In this document: piece by piece, positions 29,299 through 38,213 of the stretch
Position numbering within the stretch: the first letter of the stretch is position 1
Layout of the letters: the number at the start of each line of letters is the position of its first letter
NCBI RefSeq assembly: GCF_031432975.1
Contig: NZ_CP133838.1
Coordinates: 4,030,001 to 4,094,000 of the forward strand
Direction of reading: 5' to 3'
DNA: 64,000 bases
Source: Buttiauxella selenatireducens
GTDB taxonomy: Bacteria > Pseudomonadota > Gammaproteobacteria > Enterobacterales > Enterobacteriaceae
Notes under the pieces: model-generated
Told to the model about the DNA's origin: nothing
Databases searched by the model: none
Seen by the model: the letters and a program-made list of their open reading frames with translations, nothing else
Translations under genes and position numbers: made by a program

Positions 29299-29628
29299 TT
29301 AGAATGGCATTTTGAAGCCTGGTGGCAACTGCATACCACTGGAAACGCCAGCCATTTTCTCTTTCTGCGCTTCACCGATACGACGAGCTGCATCATTGAA
29401 GGCCGCTGCAACCAGGTCTTCTACCATCTCTTTATCGTCTTCCATCAGGCTTGGATCGATTTCCACACGACGGCAGTTATGCGCACCATTGATGGTCACT
29501 TTTACCAGACCCGCACCTGATTCGCCGGTGACTTCCATGTTGGCGATTTCTTCCTGAACCTGGGCCATTTTTTCCTGCATCTGCTGGGCTTGCTTCATGA
29601 TGTTGCCCAGACCGCCTTTTCCAAACAT
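29299..29628 (-). CDS. ybaB: Nucleoid-associated protein YbaB/EbfC
   Basis: A 109 aa DNA-binding dimer, the same length as in E. coli. It begins [20 protein letters not shown], has the conserved [17 protein letters not shown] strand region and ends LPPGFKMPF. YbaB binds DNA as a tweezer-shaped dimer and is usually co-transcribed with dnaX and recR. Here dnaX lies upstream with a gap of 126 bases and recR has been displaced by 2.8 kb. Confidence 0.96.
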   Translation of the reverse strand: MFGKGGLGNIMKQAQQMQEKMAQVQEEIANMEVTGESGAGLVKVTINGAHNCRRVEIDPSLMEDDKEMVEDLVAAAFNDAARRIGEAQKEKMAGVSSGMQLPPGFKMPF

Positions 29629-29665
29629 AGTCTTCTCTCTTTTGCTCGGGCCGATTAATCGCATT

Positions 29666-29706
29666 TCCCCATCATCCTTCAAGCTGTAGGGGTGTTGATG
29701 GGTATA
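29666..29706. repeat. Internally deleted ERIC remnant, dnaX-ybaB gap
   Basis: CATCCTTCAAGCTGTAGGGG TGTTG matches the left arm of the ERIC at 32913 (CATACTTCAAGCTGCAGGGG TGTTG) and is joined directly to ATGGGTATA, the other ERIC end. The conserved core is missing. It lies between dnaX and ybaB. Confidence 0.6.
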
Positions 29707-29754
29707 ACAATTAACGGCTATCAGGGTTTACAACAAACCGGTGTAACCAGCCTG

Positions 29755-31671
29755 TCAAATTGGTCGAATACTGTCTTCATCCAGCTCCGCATCAAAAAAA
29801 CGACGCAGCGTTTGGATATTGTTATCAGTACTCATAGATTCCCGCGCACGTGCCAGCTTCTCTTCGTAGATAGCCTGACGCCATTCCAGCGGGGTACGTT
29901 GTGCAAGATTATCATCTTCAATAATAGTCAGCTCAACAGTTTCTCCGCTAAAAGTACTCATCGCATCAGCCAGCGTTTTCTGCGCCGACGGTGAATTCAG
30001 ATGCCGTAATGCCGGGCGTAAGTGCAAACAAACTCGGCTGCCATCCTGCTCTTTCCAGGCATTTAACGCGAGTTGCTGCACGAGTTTTGGCAACACCAGT
30101 TGGCTAATTTCCGCCGCCCAACTGTCACGCTCGATGGCTTCCAATGCCAGTTTCTGCGCCAGCTCTGGTGTTTTCTCATGCTCCAGCGCGCGCTTTAATG
30201 CTTTTGGTGTCGCAACCGGTTCTTCAACAACATCAGAAACAATTTGCGACTTCCAGCGATAAGCTTCTGGCTTCTCGGCAGGTTTTTCTTCTGCCACTGA
30301 TGGCCGGGACTGAATACGCTCGGTTACCGAGGCTAAACGTTCCAGAGCGGTGGTTTTAGCTGCCGGCCGCGCTAGATCTGGCGCTGCCGGCTCACTCTTT
30401 TTTGCTTTGTTGGCTCCCTGCTGGCGCATTAACTGGGTTCGCGCTTGCAGCACCTGGCTTGTGGTGTCCGGCAACGGGGTTTCATTTTGCCGTGGCGGAG
30501 GTGAAGTTTGTTGTCGAACCGGAACAGGATTGACGACAGGAATACTCGCTACTTGTCGCGGTTGCTCCGGTTCTGGTAATGGTTTGCGCGGATGGAACGC
30601 CAGCGCACGCAGCAGTGTCATCTCAATGCCCATACGACGATCGGGAGCCCAGGAGAGCTCTTTGCGACCAATCAGCAGGGTTTGATAATACAACTGGACT
30701 TCAGCAGGCGGTACGACTCTCGCGAGCTCACGCATACGCTGTTCGATTGCCGCCATGTCGTTGCCCAATGCTGCCGGAGAGAGTTGCACCATGGCCACAC
30801 GGTGCAGCAAGCCCAGCATTTCTACCAGCAGCGCTTCCCACTCAATACCGCGACCGGCGGCATCGTTAAGCAAGCTCATCACTCGCTCACCATCGGCCTG
30901 CACCATCGCTTCTATCAGCGCCAGTGCCTGGTCGTCATCCAATGTGCCGAGCATGGTGCTGACTGCCGCAGTGGTCACTTGCCCATCACCACTGGCAATT
31001 GCCTGGTCGGTAAGACTTAATGCATCACGCAGGCTGCCATCCGCAGCTCGCGCCAACAGTTGCAGCGCGCGAGTTTCAGAAGGGATTTTCTCCTCGCCAA
31101 GAATGTATTCCAACTGATGGCGGATTTGTTCAACATCCAGCGCTTTCAGGTGGAATTGCAGACAGCGGGAAAGAATAGTCACCGGCAACTTTTGCGGATC
31201 GGTTGTCGCCAGCAAAAATTTGACATGCGAAGGTGGCTCTTCCAGCGTCTTCAACAGCGCGTTGAAGCTGTGGCGGGAAAGCATATGGACTTCATCGATT
31301 AAGTAGACTTTGAAGCGACCACGCGCCGGTGCGTACTGAACGTTGTCCAGCAAGTCACGGGTGTCTTCGACTTTGGTGCGTGAGGCGGCGTCAATCTCTA
31401 TCAGATCAACAAAGCGTCCTTGTTCGATTTCGCGGCAGTTATCGCACACACCGCAAGGGGTGGCAGTGATGCCGGTTTCACAATTTAACCCTTTCGCCAA
31501 CAAGCGAGCGATGGACGTTTTACCCACGCCGCGCGTCCCTGAAAAGAGATAGGCGTGGTGGATTCGGCCCATGGATAAGCCATTAGCCAGCGCAGTCAAC
31601 ACGTGTTGCTGGCCGACGACATCAGCAAAAGTTTGTGGGCGCCATTTGCGGGCTAAGACCTGGTAGCTCAT
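29755..31671 (-). CDS. dnaX: DNA polymerase III subunits tau and gamma
   Basis: DnaX forms the clamp-loader motor and, as full-length tau, couples the polymerases to DnaB. The 638 aa protein has the RFC box start SYQVLARKWRPQTF, Walker A GTRGVGKTS, a zinc module (CETGITATPCGVCDNC), Walker B DEVHMLS, a Pro/Ala-rich linker, and the C-terminal tau domains IV-V. At codons 424-425 a slippery A AAA AAG gives the short gamma form. Downstream on the same strand are ybaB and, further away than usual, recR. Confidence 0.98.
   Translation of the reverse strand: MSYQVLARKWRPQTFADVVGQQHVLTALANGLSMGRIHHAYLFSGTRGVGKTSIARLLAKGLNCETGITATPCGVCDNCREIEQGRFVDLIEIDAASRTKVEDTRDLLDNVQYAPARGRFKVYLIDEVHMLSRHSFNALLKTLEEPPSHVKFLLATTDPQKLPVTILSRCLQFHLKALDVEQIRHQLEYILGEEKIPSETRALQLLARAADGSLRDALSLTDQAIASGDGQVTTAAVSTMLGTLDDDQALALIEAMVQADGERVMSLLNDAAGRGIEWEALLVEMLGLLHRVAMVQLSPAALGNDMAAIEQRMRELARVVPPAEVQLYYQTLLIGRKELSWAPDRRMGIEMTLLRALAFHPRKPLPEPEQPRQVASIPVVNPVPVRQQTSPPPRQNETPLPDTTSQVLQARTQLMRQQGANKAKKSEPAAPDLARPAAKTTALERLASVTERIQSRPSVAEEKPAEKPEAYRWKSQIVSDVVEEPVATPKALKRALEHEKTPELAQKLALEAIERDSWAAEISQLVLPKLVQQLALNAWKEQDGSRVCLHLRPALRHLNSPSAQKTLADAMSTFSGETVELTIIEDDNLAQRTPLEWRQAIYEEKLARARESMSTDNNIQTLRRFFDAELDEDSIRPI
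30392..30403 (-). promoter_or_regulatory. dnaX: Programmed -1 frameshift site for gamma
   Basis: On the minus strand GC A AAA AAG AGT GAG is read in the tau frame as Ala-Lys-Lys-Ser-Glu. A -1 slip gives AAA AAA GAG TGA, so gamma ends one Glu after the shift, at about 426 aa. An AGGGAG about ten bases upstream acts as the internal stimulatory site, and downstream GCCGGC / GCCGGC with GCGC arms can form the stem-loop. All three parts match E. coli. Confidence 0.93.
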
Positions 31672-31760
31672 TCGAGATAGGCTCTACATCGCGGGAAGGT
31701 GAATTCGAGGGGTAATGCTAACATAAGCCTCACCCATCGGGCGAGGCTGTTTGATGTCCT

Positions 31761-31790
31761 GGCGGATGACGTTGTACTTATCCGCCCGGC
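31761..31790. repeat. REP-like palindrome upstream of dnaX
   Basis: GGCGGATGACG and CTTATCCGCC form the stem of a REP unit, in the gap between apt and dnaX on the minus strand. Confidence 0.7.
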
Positions 31791-31818
31791 CCGGTGCGTT
31801 GCAGAGGTGAGATTAAAC

Positions 31819-32370
31819 TCAGTGGCCAGGGAAAAGTACGAGGCTGTAGCTTTTCACGCCCATTTTTTCCAGACGCTGCTCACCACCAATATCAAACAGA
31901 TTGATGATAAATGCGGCATCGGTCACTTCACCACCCAGACGGCGGATCAGTTTAACGGTCGCTTCAATGGTGCCGCCTGTGGCCAGCAAATCGTCCACGA
32001 CCAGAACTTTGTCGCCCGGCTCGATTGCATCAACGTGGATTTCCAGTTGATCGGTACCGTATTCCAGCTCGTAGTTCTCCGCGATCGTTTCGCGTGGCAG
32101 TTTACCTGGCTTACGCACCGGCACAAAACCAACACCTAATTCCAGCGCAACCGGCGCGCCAAACAAAAAGCCGCGCGCTTCAGTACCCACTACTTTAGTG
32201 ATACCGGCATCTTTAAAGCGTGAGACTAATAATTCGATGCTGGTGGCGTAGGCTTTCGGATCTTCAAGCAAGCTGGTAACGTCACGGAATAAGATCCCAG
32301 GCTTCGGGTAGTCTGGAATGCTTTTAATGCTGTTTTTCAGATATTCAAGCTGCTGCGCAGTCGCGGTCAT
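31819..32370 (-). CDS. apt: Adenine phosphoribosyltransferase
   Basis: Apt converts adenine and PRPP to AMP in purine salvage. The 183 aa protein matches the family length. It has [15 protein letters not shown] in the middle and the PRPP-binding loop [13 protein letters not shown] near residues 123-135. It lies upstream of dnaX on the same strand, as in E. coli. Confidence 0.98.
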   Translation of the reverse strand: MTATAQQLEYLKNSIKSIPDYPKPGILFRDVTSLLEDPKAYATSIELLVSRFKDAGITKVVGTEARGFLFGAPVALELGVGFVPVRKPGKLPRETIAENYELEYGTDQLEIHVDAIEPGDKVLVVDDLLATGGTIEATVKLIRRLGGEVTDAAFIINLFDIGGEQRLEKMGVKSYSLVLFPGH

Positions 32371-32519
32371 AATTAATGCCTGCTAAAAACGGGGTTCTAA
32401 CTAAGCACGTGTCTGTTTAATAAACACACTATCGGTGATTCATTAATCAATCATACCGTGCTCGAAAGCGGTCGAATTTACTGGCTGCAAACAACAATTG
32501 CAACCACAGCAAATGCGCT

Positions 32520-32897
32520 TTATGGCTTTTGTTGCTTTTCGTCAATTACCGGCATCCGCCACATACAGAACAGCAACGCGCACATCATCATCAATAAGAG
32601 TAGTCTGACCCAAAGAATGTTGACCAGGTAAATGGACACAGCAAAAGTTAAAACAATAAAAATCAATGCCCTGGGTTTAGCTCCGGGGGGTAAGGCCCGA
32701 TGCTGCTGCCAATGGCGGATGTAACTGCCAAACCATGAGCGGTAGAGTAGCCAATAGTGGAAGCGTGGCGAGGAGCGGGCGAAACACCAGGCTGCCAGAA
32801 GTAAAAAAGGGGTTGTGGGAAGTAAAGGTAATACGACTCCCAGCGTCGCAAGGACTACCGCCAGCCAACCAATGATGATTAATATAGTCCGTTTCAT
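32520..32897 (-). CDS. ybaN: DUF454 inner membrane protein
   Basis: A 125 aa protein with three or four hydrophobic segments (residues 3-30 LIIIGWLAVVLATLGVVLPLLPTT and 78-112), matching the DUF454/YbaN family. The function is unknown. The conserved LPTTPFLLLAAWCFARSSPRF identifies the family. It is divergent from priC, with an ERIC element 16 bases before its start codon. Confidence 0.92.
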   Translation of the reverse strand: MKRTILIIIGWLAVVLATLGVVLPLLPTTPFLLLAAWCFARSSPRFHYWLLYRSWFGSYIRHWQQHRALPPGAKPRALIFIVLTFAVSIYLVNILWVRLLLLMMMCALLFCMWRMPVIDEKQQKP

Positions 32898-32912
32898 TCC
32901 CTATTCCATTAA

Positions 32913-33039
32913 TATACCCGTCATACTTCAAGCTGCAGGGGTGTTGGCTGCACTCACTTACCCCAGTCACTTACTCAAGTAAGCTCCTGGGGATAAGCTC
33001 CCTTGCCGCCTACCTGCAACTTGAATTATTTAGGGTATA
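32913..33039 (+). repeat. ERIC element between ybaN and priC
   Basis: A complete 127-bp ERIC bounded by TATACCC and GGGTATA, with the diagnostic core CCCAGTCACTTACTCAAGTA followed by AGCTCCTGGGGA. It has the same orientation as the copy at 33604. It lies between the divergent ybaN and priC and may carry or separate their promoters. Confidence 0.95.
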
Positions 33040-33067
33040 AATATGAGTCGTATTGGAGAGTCATTTT

Positions 33068-33604
33068 GTGAAAACCGCTGCGCTGTTACAAGCTTTGGAT
33101 ATTCGCGTCGCGGAACTCGCGCAGGCCATTGCACCCATTTCGTTGCAACGCGCCTCGCAAGCACGCTTTGATCGTAAACTGTTTTCCACTCACAGCACGC
33201 AACTAAAAGATTATCTGACCGAAGTTCAGGCAAATCACGCACAGTTACAGCTTAGCGTGAAAGTTGGTAAAGCGGATCAAGTTGCGTACCTTGCCGAAAA
33301 ACTGGTAGCGCAAATTGCCGCATTGCAGCGTGAACTCGCGACCTTGCAGATGCGTAAAAACGATCCCCAGCCACCGGTTGTCGAAAACCTGTATGAGAAG
33401 CTCTCCACGCATCAGGATTATGAACGCCGCCTGCAAAGTATGATTAGCGATCGTGAAAGCCAGCTTTCTATTCAAGCCACTCTCGCTGGACAGCAAAAAC
33501 TGCAAAAAGAGCTCGCCGCCCTTGAAGGCCGCCTGCAACGCTGCCGCCAGGCCATTGCGCGTATCGAACGTGCGATTGAACGACGGGAACGAGGACTAAG
33601 CTAA
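33068..33604 (+). CDS. priC: Primosomal replication protein N''
   Basis: PriC reloads DnaB at stalled forks in a PriA-independent way. The 178 aa protein is largely helical with charged coiled coils and shows the family features ARFDRKLF, QVAYLAEKLVAQI, HQDYERRL and LEGRLQRCRQAIARIE. The start is GTG at 33068, nine bases after GGAG; a TTG further upstream in frame overlaps that site. Its stop codon TAA (33602-33604) touches the end of an ERIC element, so the last residues may be set by that insertion. Similarity to E. coli PriC is moderate. Confidence 0.9.
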   Translation: MKTAALLQALDIRVAELAQAIAPISLQRASQARFDRKLFSTHSTQLKDYLTEVQANHAQLQLSVKVGKADQVAYLAEKLVAQIAALQRELATLQMRKNDPQPPVVENLYEKLSTHQDYERRLQSMISDRESQLSIQATLAGQQKLQKELAALEGRLQRCRQAIARIERAIERRERGLS

Positions 33605-33728
33605 TACCCGCATACTTCAAGCTGCAGGCGCGTTGGCTGCACCCGTGCGCCCCAGTCACATAGTTAGCTATGCTCCTGGGGACTTACGGCTTTGCCGCCT
33701 TTACGCAACTCGCATTATTTTGGGTATA
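33604..33728 (+). repeat. ERIC element between priC and rsmS
   Basis: About 125 bp from ATACCC to GGGTATA with the core CCCCAGTCACATAGTTAGCT followed by ATGCTCCTGGGGA. It has the same orientation as the copy upstream of priC. Its left end shares the TAA stop codon of priC. Confidence 0.95.
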
Positions 33729-33760
33729 TATTTATTATTTGATTATTACGGATTAGCTAT

Positions 33761-33916
33761 ATGTCGCTGGAAAATGCACCCGATGAAGTGAAACTGGCTG
33801 TCGATTTGATCATGCTACTGGAACAACATGAAATCCCGACGGAAACCGCGCTTGCTGCGTTAGAGATTGTCCGTCAGGATTTTTTGCGTAAGCGGGAAGA
33901 GAACGCTTCCCGCTGA
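33761..33916 (+). CDS. rsmS: Pleiotropic regulatory protein RsmS
   Basis: A 51 aa protein ([20 protein letters not shown]...) clearly homologous to E. coli YbaM, now RsmS. RsmS is described in plant pathogens as affecting secondary metabolism and exoenzyme output; the mechanism is unclear. It lies downstream of priC, from which an ERIC separates it. Its stop is only two bases from the stop of the convergent mscK. Confidence 0.92.
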   Translation: MSLENAPDEVKLAVDLIMLLEQHEIPTETALAALEIVRQDFLRKREENASR

Positions 33917-33918
33917 TT

Positions 33919-36900
33919 TTACTGTACCGGAACGATGTCGCCGCCGTTCGTTTTGCCATTGTTATGGCGTTTCACTTCGGTCAATTCATCCCCTTTTTCA
34001 TTACGCAGATGAACTTCGAGTTGGTTGAAGGCGATGTTAATGTCATTTTCGCGACACAGGCGATCGATGGTCCGGTTCAGCTCATCAACGGTATAGCTGC
34101 GATCGCGCAGCTCGCGCACGTACAAACGTAATTCATGATCCAAAGTACTTGGCCCGAAGGTGGTGAAGAATACCGTCGGCTCCGGATCGTGCATCACTTT
34201 CGGATGGTCATGCGCCGCTTTGAGTAAGATTTCACGCACTTTATCCAGATCGGAGCCGTAAGCGACGCCAAGGCGGATAACCACTCGCGTAATGGTGTCG
34301 GTCAGCGACCAGTTGATCAATCGCTCCGTAACAAACGCTTTGTTCGGGATGATCACTTCCTTGCGATCGAAGTCAGTTATCGTGGTGGCACGAATACGAA
34401 TCTTACTGACACTCCCCGAGAAGGTACCGATGGTCACCGTATCGCCGATACGCACCGGGCGTTCGAACAGAATAATCAGGCCGGAAACGAAGTTACCGAA
34501 TATCTCCTGCAAACCGAAACCCAGACCGACCGATAACGCTGCCGCCAACCATTGCAATTTATCCCACGACACACCGAGCGAGCCAAAAATGGTCATCGCA
34601 CCGACAGCAATAATCACGTAGTTAAGAATGGTGGTAATGGCGTATGAAGCGCCCTGACGCATTTGCAGGCGTGAAAGCACCAGTACTTCCAGCAAACCAG
34701 GTAAGTTGCGAATCAATACCCAGGCGATAGCGAAGGCAATCACCGCAAATAACAAGCTGCCCATGGTGACGTTTTTCACCACCGCAGCCCCCGCTTCCGT
34801 GCCGTTATAGCTCCACAGCTGGATGCTATCGAGATAACCGAATACCCCAAACAAATCTGACCAAATGGTGTAGAAGAAGAGCGCAAACAATGCGAACAGA
34901 GCAATGATGGCAAGGCGCATGGTTTGTTGGTTGATTTGATCAAGCGCCAACGGCGGCTCTTCTACCGGCTCGCCACCTTCAGCCCCCTCTTTCACCAGAT
35001 TTTCGCGGCGCAACACAGCGCGGCGATACGCCATACGACGCGCCGTTACACTCAACCCACGCAGTACGGTTTGGTAAACCAGGTTCCAGATGAGAACCAG
35101 GTAGATGGTTTCTATCCAACGTCCCGCAAGGCGCAAAGTCGTATAGAAATAGCCCATCGCTGTCAGCACCATCAACACCACTGGCACCACGCCCATCACC
35201 GTGACGGTAAACAACTGCATGGTGTGGTTGTTTTTGTTGCGCCAGTTTTCACGACACATCGGGAAGACCAATGCAGTGATGAGCAACAGGTTGAAGAAAA
35301 TAATAAGCTGACCCAGCGCATCTTCAACCAAATGCAACGGAGAACGTTCACCCAACACCGACCAGAATAACAGCGGCAACAGTGCACAACCGATGCGCAC
35401 CAATTGGCGGCGATAATGGCTGCACTGCTGTGGCGACATATTAAAGTGGCTGACAGCAACGCCGTTGGTCGAAAGCACCTGGTATGTCAGGCCAAAGACC
35501 AGCCAGGACAGAGAAAGCTGTTTACAGAACGCCAGCATGGTTTCGCTGATGTTCATATCTATTCCGGCAAACCCTAAGCCGATGGCATAGATAATCAACG
35601 CGCCGGGTAAGACTTTCACCAGCGTCAACGCGATGGCTTTCGGCGTCAGCATTTGGCTGTCGTTACGCAGTTGCCCAACCCGACTTGCCTGCTTTTCCAA
35701 ATAGCGATCAATGGCTTTAAAGCGCCAGCGAATAACACCGGCCAGCAGCAGTGTCGGAACCATCAGCAGCAGAATGGTGAGTATTTTTAGCGAGCTTTCC
35801 GGCCCTTTAATATTGAGATGGGCATTTTTAAACTGATCGCGTAACGAAGAAGGCAACGATTTCAGCCAGTCCCAATCCATCGGTTTGTTACTGGTGACCC
35901 AAAAAATCTGCTCGGTCAGAATTTGGTCGAGCGATTTCGTCACGTTTTGCAGTTGCTGCTTATTATTCTGCAGGTTGATGGCCAGCATTAATTGCATGCC
36001 GAGCTGCTTATTCAGCTGATCCAGCAATTCGCGGCGAGTATCCAGAATTTGCAAAAGCGCGTCGTGGACATCAGGCGTGACGTCAGTAGTGTGCCCTTCT
36101 TCTATTTTCGCCACTAAGTCATCAGGCTGGAACAGTGCATCACGCTGCTGATTGACATCAAACTGCTCGAGGCGAATATCCGCAATACGATTGGTCAGGT
36201 CTTCTGTGTCTTCCGCTGAAGGCATGTTCTGCTGTTGCTGCTGATAGAGAATGCGCGATAACAGCAAGCTGCCTTTCAGGACTGCAATTTGCTCTTTCAA
36301 ATTGCGTTCTGATTGCAGTGCACGATCCAACGTGTTTTTGATGCGGATGCTCGGCGGCACCATCTCATTAGCATGTTGAGTGGCCTCTATCAGGCGTTGG
36401 CTTAACTGGTGGTTAATATCCAGCTCTTGTTTCACCAACGGATTCTGCTGAATTTTAACGGTATCTTCTGAGTCGATGGCTTCCTGCGCAGTCTGCTGGG
36501 TCAGCGTCAGGCGCTTGCTGCTGACGGCTTTTTGCAACAGTTGCAGCGTGTGTTCCATCTGGTTGATATGGGCGTTGGTGTAATCACGTTGTTTTTGCAG
36601 AGTATCTTGCAACAGCGTGTTGCCTTTCAGGCTGTCGCGCTGCTGGTCCAGTTGCGCATTCAGTAACGCCTGCTGCGCCAGTAATAATGTTTGCTGGCTT
36701 GGACGCAATTCCGCAGCACCAGGCGTGACGCCATTCAGGCGATTACGGATTGCCTCAAGCTGAGCCGAAGCAGCCATCATCGCATTCTGCACGCGCTCTG
36801 GTTGCGTTTGCAGTGAAATCAGTTGGCTATTCCAGGTGGCTAAATCGCTTTGTGAATTCTGTAAATCCGTCATCAAGTCATTCAGACGAGATTCTAGCTG

Positions 36901-37299
36901 GCGCAAACTCAGCGCTTCAATTTCAGCCTCTTCATTGGCCTGATCTTCTCGCTGATTTTTAAGCTCGTTTAGAGCATCCGTTGCTTTGCGCAGCGTTTTT
37001 GGCGCTTCACTGATCTGCTGATGGAGTTTTGCCGCTTCATCCTTGATCCGGTCAATTTTGTCCAAAACCTCAAGCGTTTCATTGAGATCTTGTTGTGTCA
37101 GTTTGTCATTAGGTGACAGCGTCTTTTGCTTATTAAGCGCGGTCAGCTGGTTTTGAATTTCATCGCGGCTCGGGAGATCGTTATTATTATTTTTCGCCCA
37201 AACTGGCTGCGCCAGCAGACAAAACAGGCTAATAAACGCGATAAATAATAACCGTGCTGGTATGCGACGTGAATACAGTGAACACAAGAGTTGCGGCAT
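33919..37299 (-). CDS. mscK: Potassium-dependent mechanosensitive channel
   Basis: MscK (KefA) is a large mechanosensitive channel gated by tension and external K+. The 1126 aa protein has a signal-like segment (about residues 15-36, ending PVWA), a long periplasmic coiled-coil region up to residue 490, a series of membrane helices, and the MscS-type pore and beta domain near the C-terminus (GASYAITTILNYVIIAVGAM, LQWLAAALSVGLGFGLQEIF, GLIILFERPVRIGDTVTIG). No clear ribosome binding site precedes the chosen ATG. It follows acrR on the same strand, as in E. coli. Confidence 0.96.
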   Translation of the reverse strand: MPQLLCSLYSRRIPARLLFIAFISLFCLLAQPVWAKNNNNDLPSRDEIQNQLTALNKQKTLSPNDKLTQQDLNETLEVLDKIDRIKDEAAKLHQQISEAPKTLRKATDALNELKNQREDQANEEAEIEALSLRQLESRLNDLMTDLQNSQSDLATWNSQLISLQTQPERVQNAMMAASAQLEAIRNRLNGVTPGAAELRPSQQTLLLAQQALLNAQLDQQRDSLKGNTLLQDTLQKQRDYTNAHINQMEHTLQLLQKAVSSKRLTLTQQTAQEAIDSEDTVKIQQNPLVKQELDINHQLSQRLIEATQHANEMVPPSIRIKNTLDRALQSERNLKEQIAVLKGSLLLSRILYQQQQQNMPSAEDTEDLTNRIADIRLEQFDVNQQRDALFQPDDLVAKIEEGHTTDVTPDVHDALLQILDTRRELLDQLNKQLGMQLMLAINLQNNKQQLQNVTKSLDQILTEQIFWVTSNKPMDWDWLKSLPSSLRDQFKNAHLNIKGPESSLKILTILLLMVPTLLLAGVIRWRFKAIDRYLEKQASRVGQLRNDSQMLTPKAIALTLVKVLPGALIIYAIGLGFAGIDMNISETMLAFCKQLSLSWLVFGLTYQVLSTNGVAVSHFNMSPQQCSHYRRQLVRIGCALLPLLFWSVLGERSPLHLVEDALGQLIIFFNLLLITALVFPMCRENWRNKNNHTMQLFTVTVMGVVPVVLMVLTAMGYFYTTLRLAGRWIETIYLVLIWNLVYQTVLRGLSVTARRMAYRRAVLRRENLVKEGAEGGEPVEEPPLALDQINQQTMRLAIIALFALFALFFYTIWSDLFGVFGYLDSIQLWSYNGTEAGAAVVKNVTMGSLLFAVIAFAIAWVLIRNLPGLLEVLVLSRLQMRQGASYAITTILNYVIIAVGAMTIFGSLGVSWDKLQWLAAALSVGLGFGLQEIFGNFVSGLIILFERPVRIGDTVTIGTFSGSVSKIRIRATTITDFDRKEVIIPNKAFVTERLINWSLTDTITRVVIRLGVAYGSDLDKVREILLKAAHDHPKVMHDPEPTVFFTTFGPSTLDHELRLYVRELRDRSYTVDELNRTIDRLCRENDINIAFNQLEVHLRNEKGDELTEVKRHNNGKTNGGDIVPVQ

Positions 37300-37429
37300 A
37301 GTTTGACTGTGATTTAGAACAGGCCGAATGGATGGCGAGTTAAAGACGAAATACGAGCGTTCAGATTAGCACGACTTTTCAGAAAATCCTTGGTCAACTC
37401 GCTTCGGAATTGCCCTAATAAGCATAATT

Positions 37430-38071
37430 TTAGTGTGGAGTAGTACGAAGGGTTGGGCAGGTTTGAAACATTTCTATCAAAATAGCAACGTAGTCTTCTG
37501 CCTGGCCGTGTAAATCAAAGCTATCTGGCGCAAGCAGCCAGTTTTCGATGAGCCCGGTGATATAACTGCGCATCAAAATAACGGCAAGGTGAATCCGCAA
37601 ATCGGCTGGTAACATTTCTGCATCAATACAACGCTGCAACGAATTTTCAATTCGCTCCTTTCCTTCCAGATAAAATTCGCGTCTGGCCTGTTGTAACACC
37701 GCCAGTTCTCCAACAAATTCGCATTTGTGGAAGATGATTTCTGTCATTAAGCGGCGACGTTCATCAGTGACAGTTGCTTGCAATATGTAAATTAATAACT
37801 CTCTTACAACAGAAAGTGGATCGTCAGGAAATTTTGCCTGATACTCAGTCTCTAAATCACCAATACTGGACTCAGTTAGCTCCCAGATTTCATTAAACAA
37901 ATCCGACTTATTTTTGAAATGCCAATAGATTGCACCACGGGTAACACCGGCCGCTTTAGCAATATCAGCCAGCGAAGTTGAGGACACACCGTGTTGAGAA
38001 AACAAGCGAATTGCCACATCGAGAAGATGTTGGCGAGTTGCAAGCGCTTGTTGTTTGGTTTTTCGTGCCAT
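37430..38071 (-). CDS. acrR: TetR-family repressor of acrAB
   Basis: AcrR represses acrAB and itself and is released by drug-like ligands. The 213 aa protein begins [20 protein letters not shown], with the TetR helix-turn-helix [25 protein letters not shown] (residues 32-56) and a ligand-binding C-terminal domain. The frame is open far upstream, but that is antisense to acrA; the chosen start gives the known N-terminus. It is divergent from acrA with the operator between them. Confidence 0.96.
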   Translation of the reverse strand: MARKTKQQALATRQHLLDVAIRLFSQHGVSSTSLADIAKAAGVTRGAIYWHFKNKSDLFNEIWELTESSIGDLETEYQAKFPDDPLSVVRELLIYILQATVTDERRRLMTEIIFHKCEFVGELAVLQQARREFYLEGKERIENSLQRCIDAEMLPADLRIHLAVILMRSYITGLIENWLLAPDSFDLHGQAEDYVAILIEMFQTCPTLRTTPH

Positions 38072-38098
38072 AAATGGGGAAAGTAAGGTGGTTGGATT

Positions 38099-38122
38099 TA
38101 CATACATTTGTGAATGTATGTA
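38099..38122. promoter_or_regulatory. AcrR operator
   Basis: A 24-bp inverted repeat with arms TACATACATT and AATGTATGTA around TGTG, almost identical to the E. coli AcrR site, centred 40 bases upstream of acrR and about 100 upstream of acrA. Confidence 0.92.
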
Positions 38123-38213
38123 CCATAGCACGACGATAATATAAACGCAGCAATGGGTTTGTGGACATTTGATCCATTGAACAACTTTGAAATCGGACAC
38201 TCGAGGTTTACAT

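Noticed and set aside
30389-30403. The A-run in dnaX as a possible frameshift mutation
   Set aside because: It is the normal programmed site for gamma; the tau frame continues intact.
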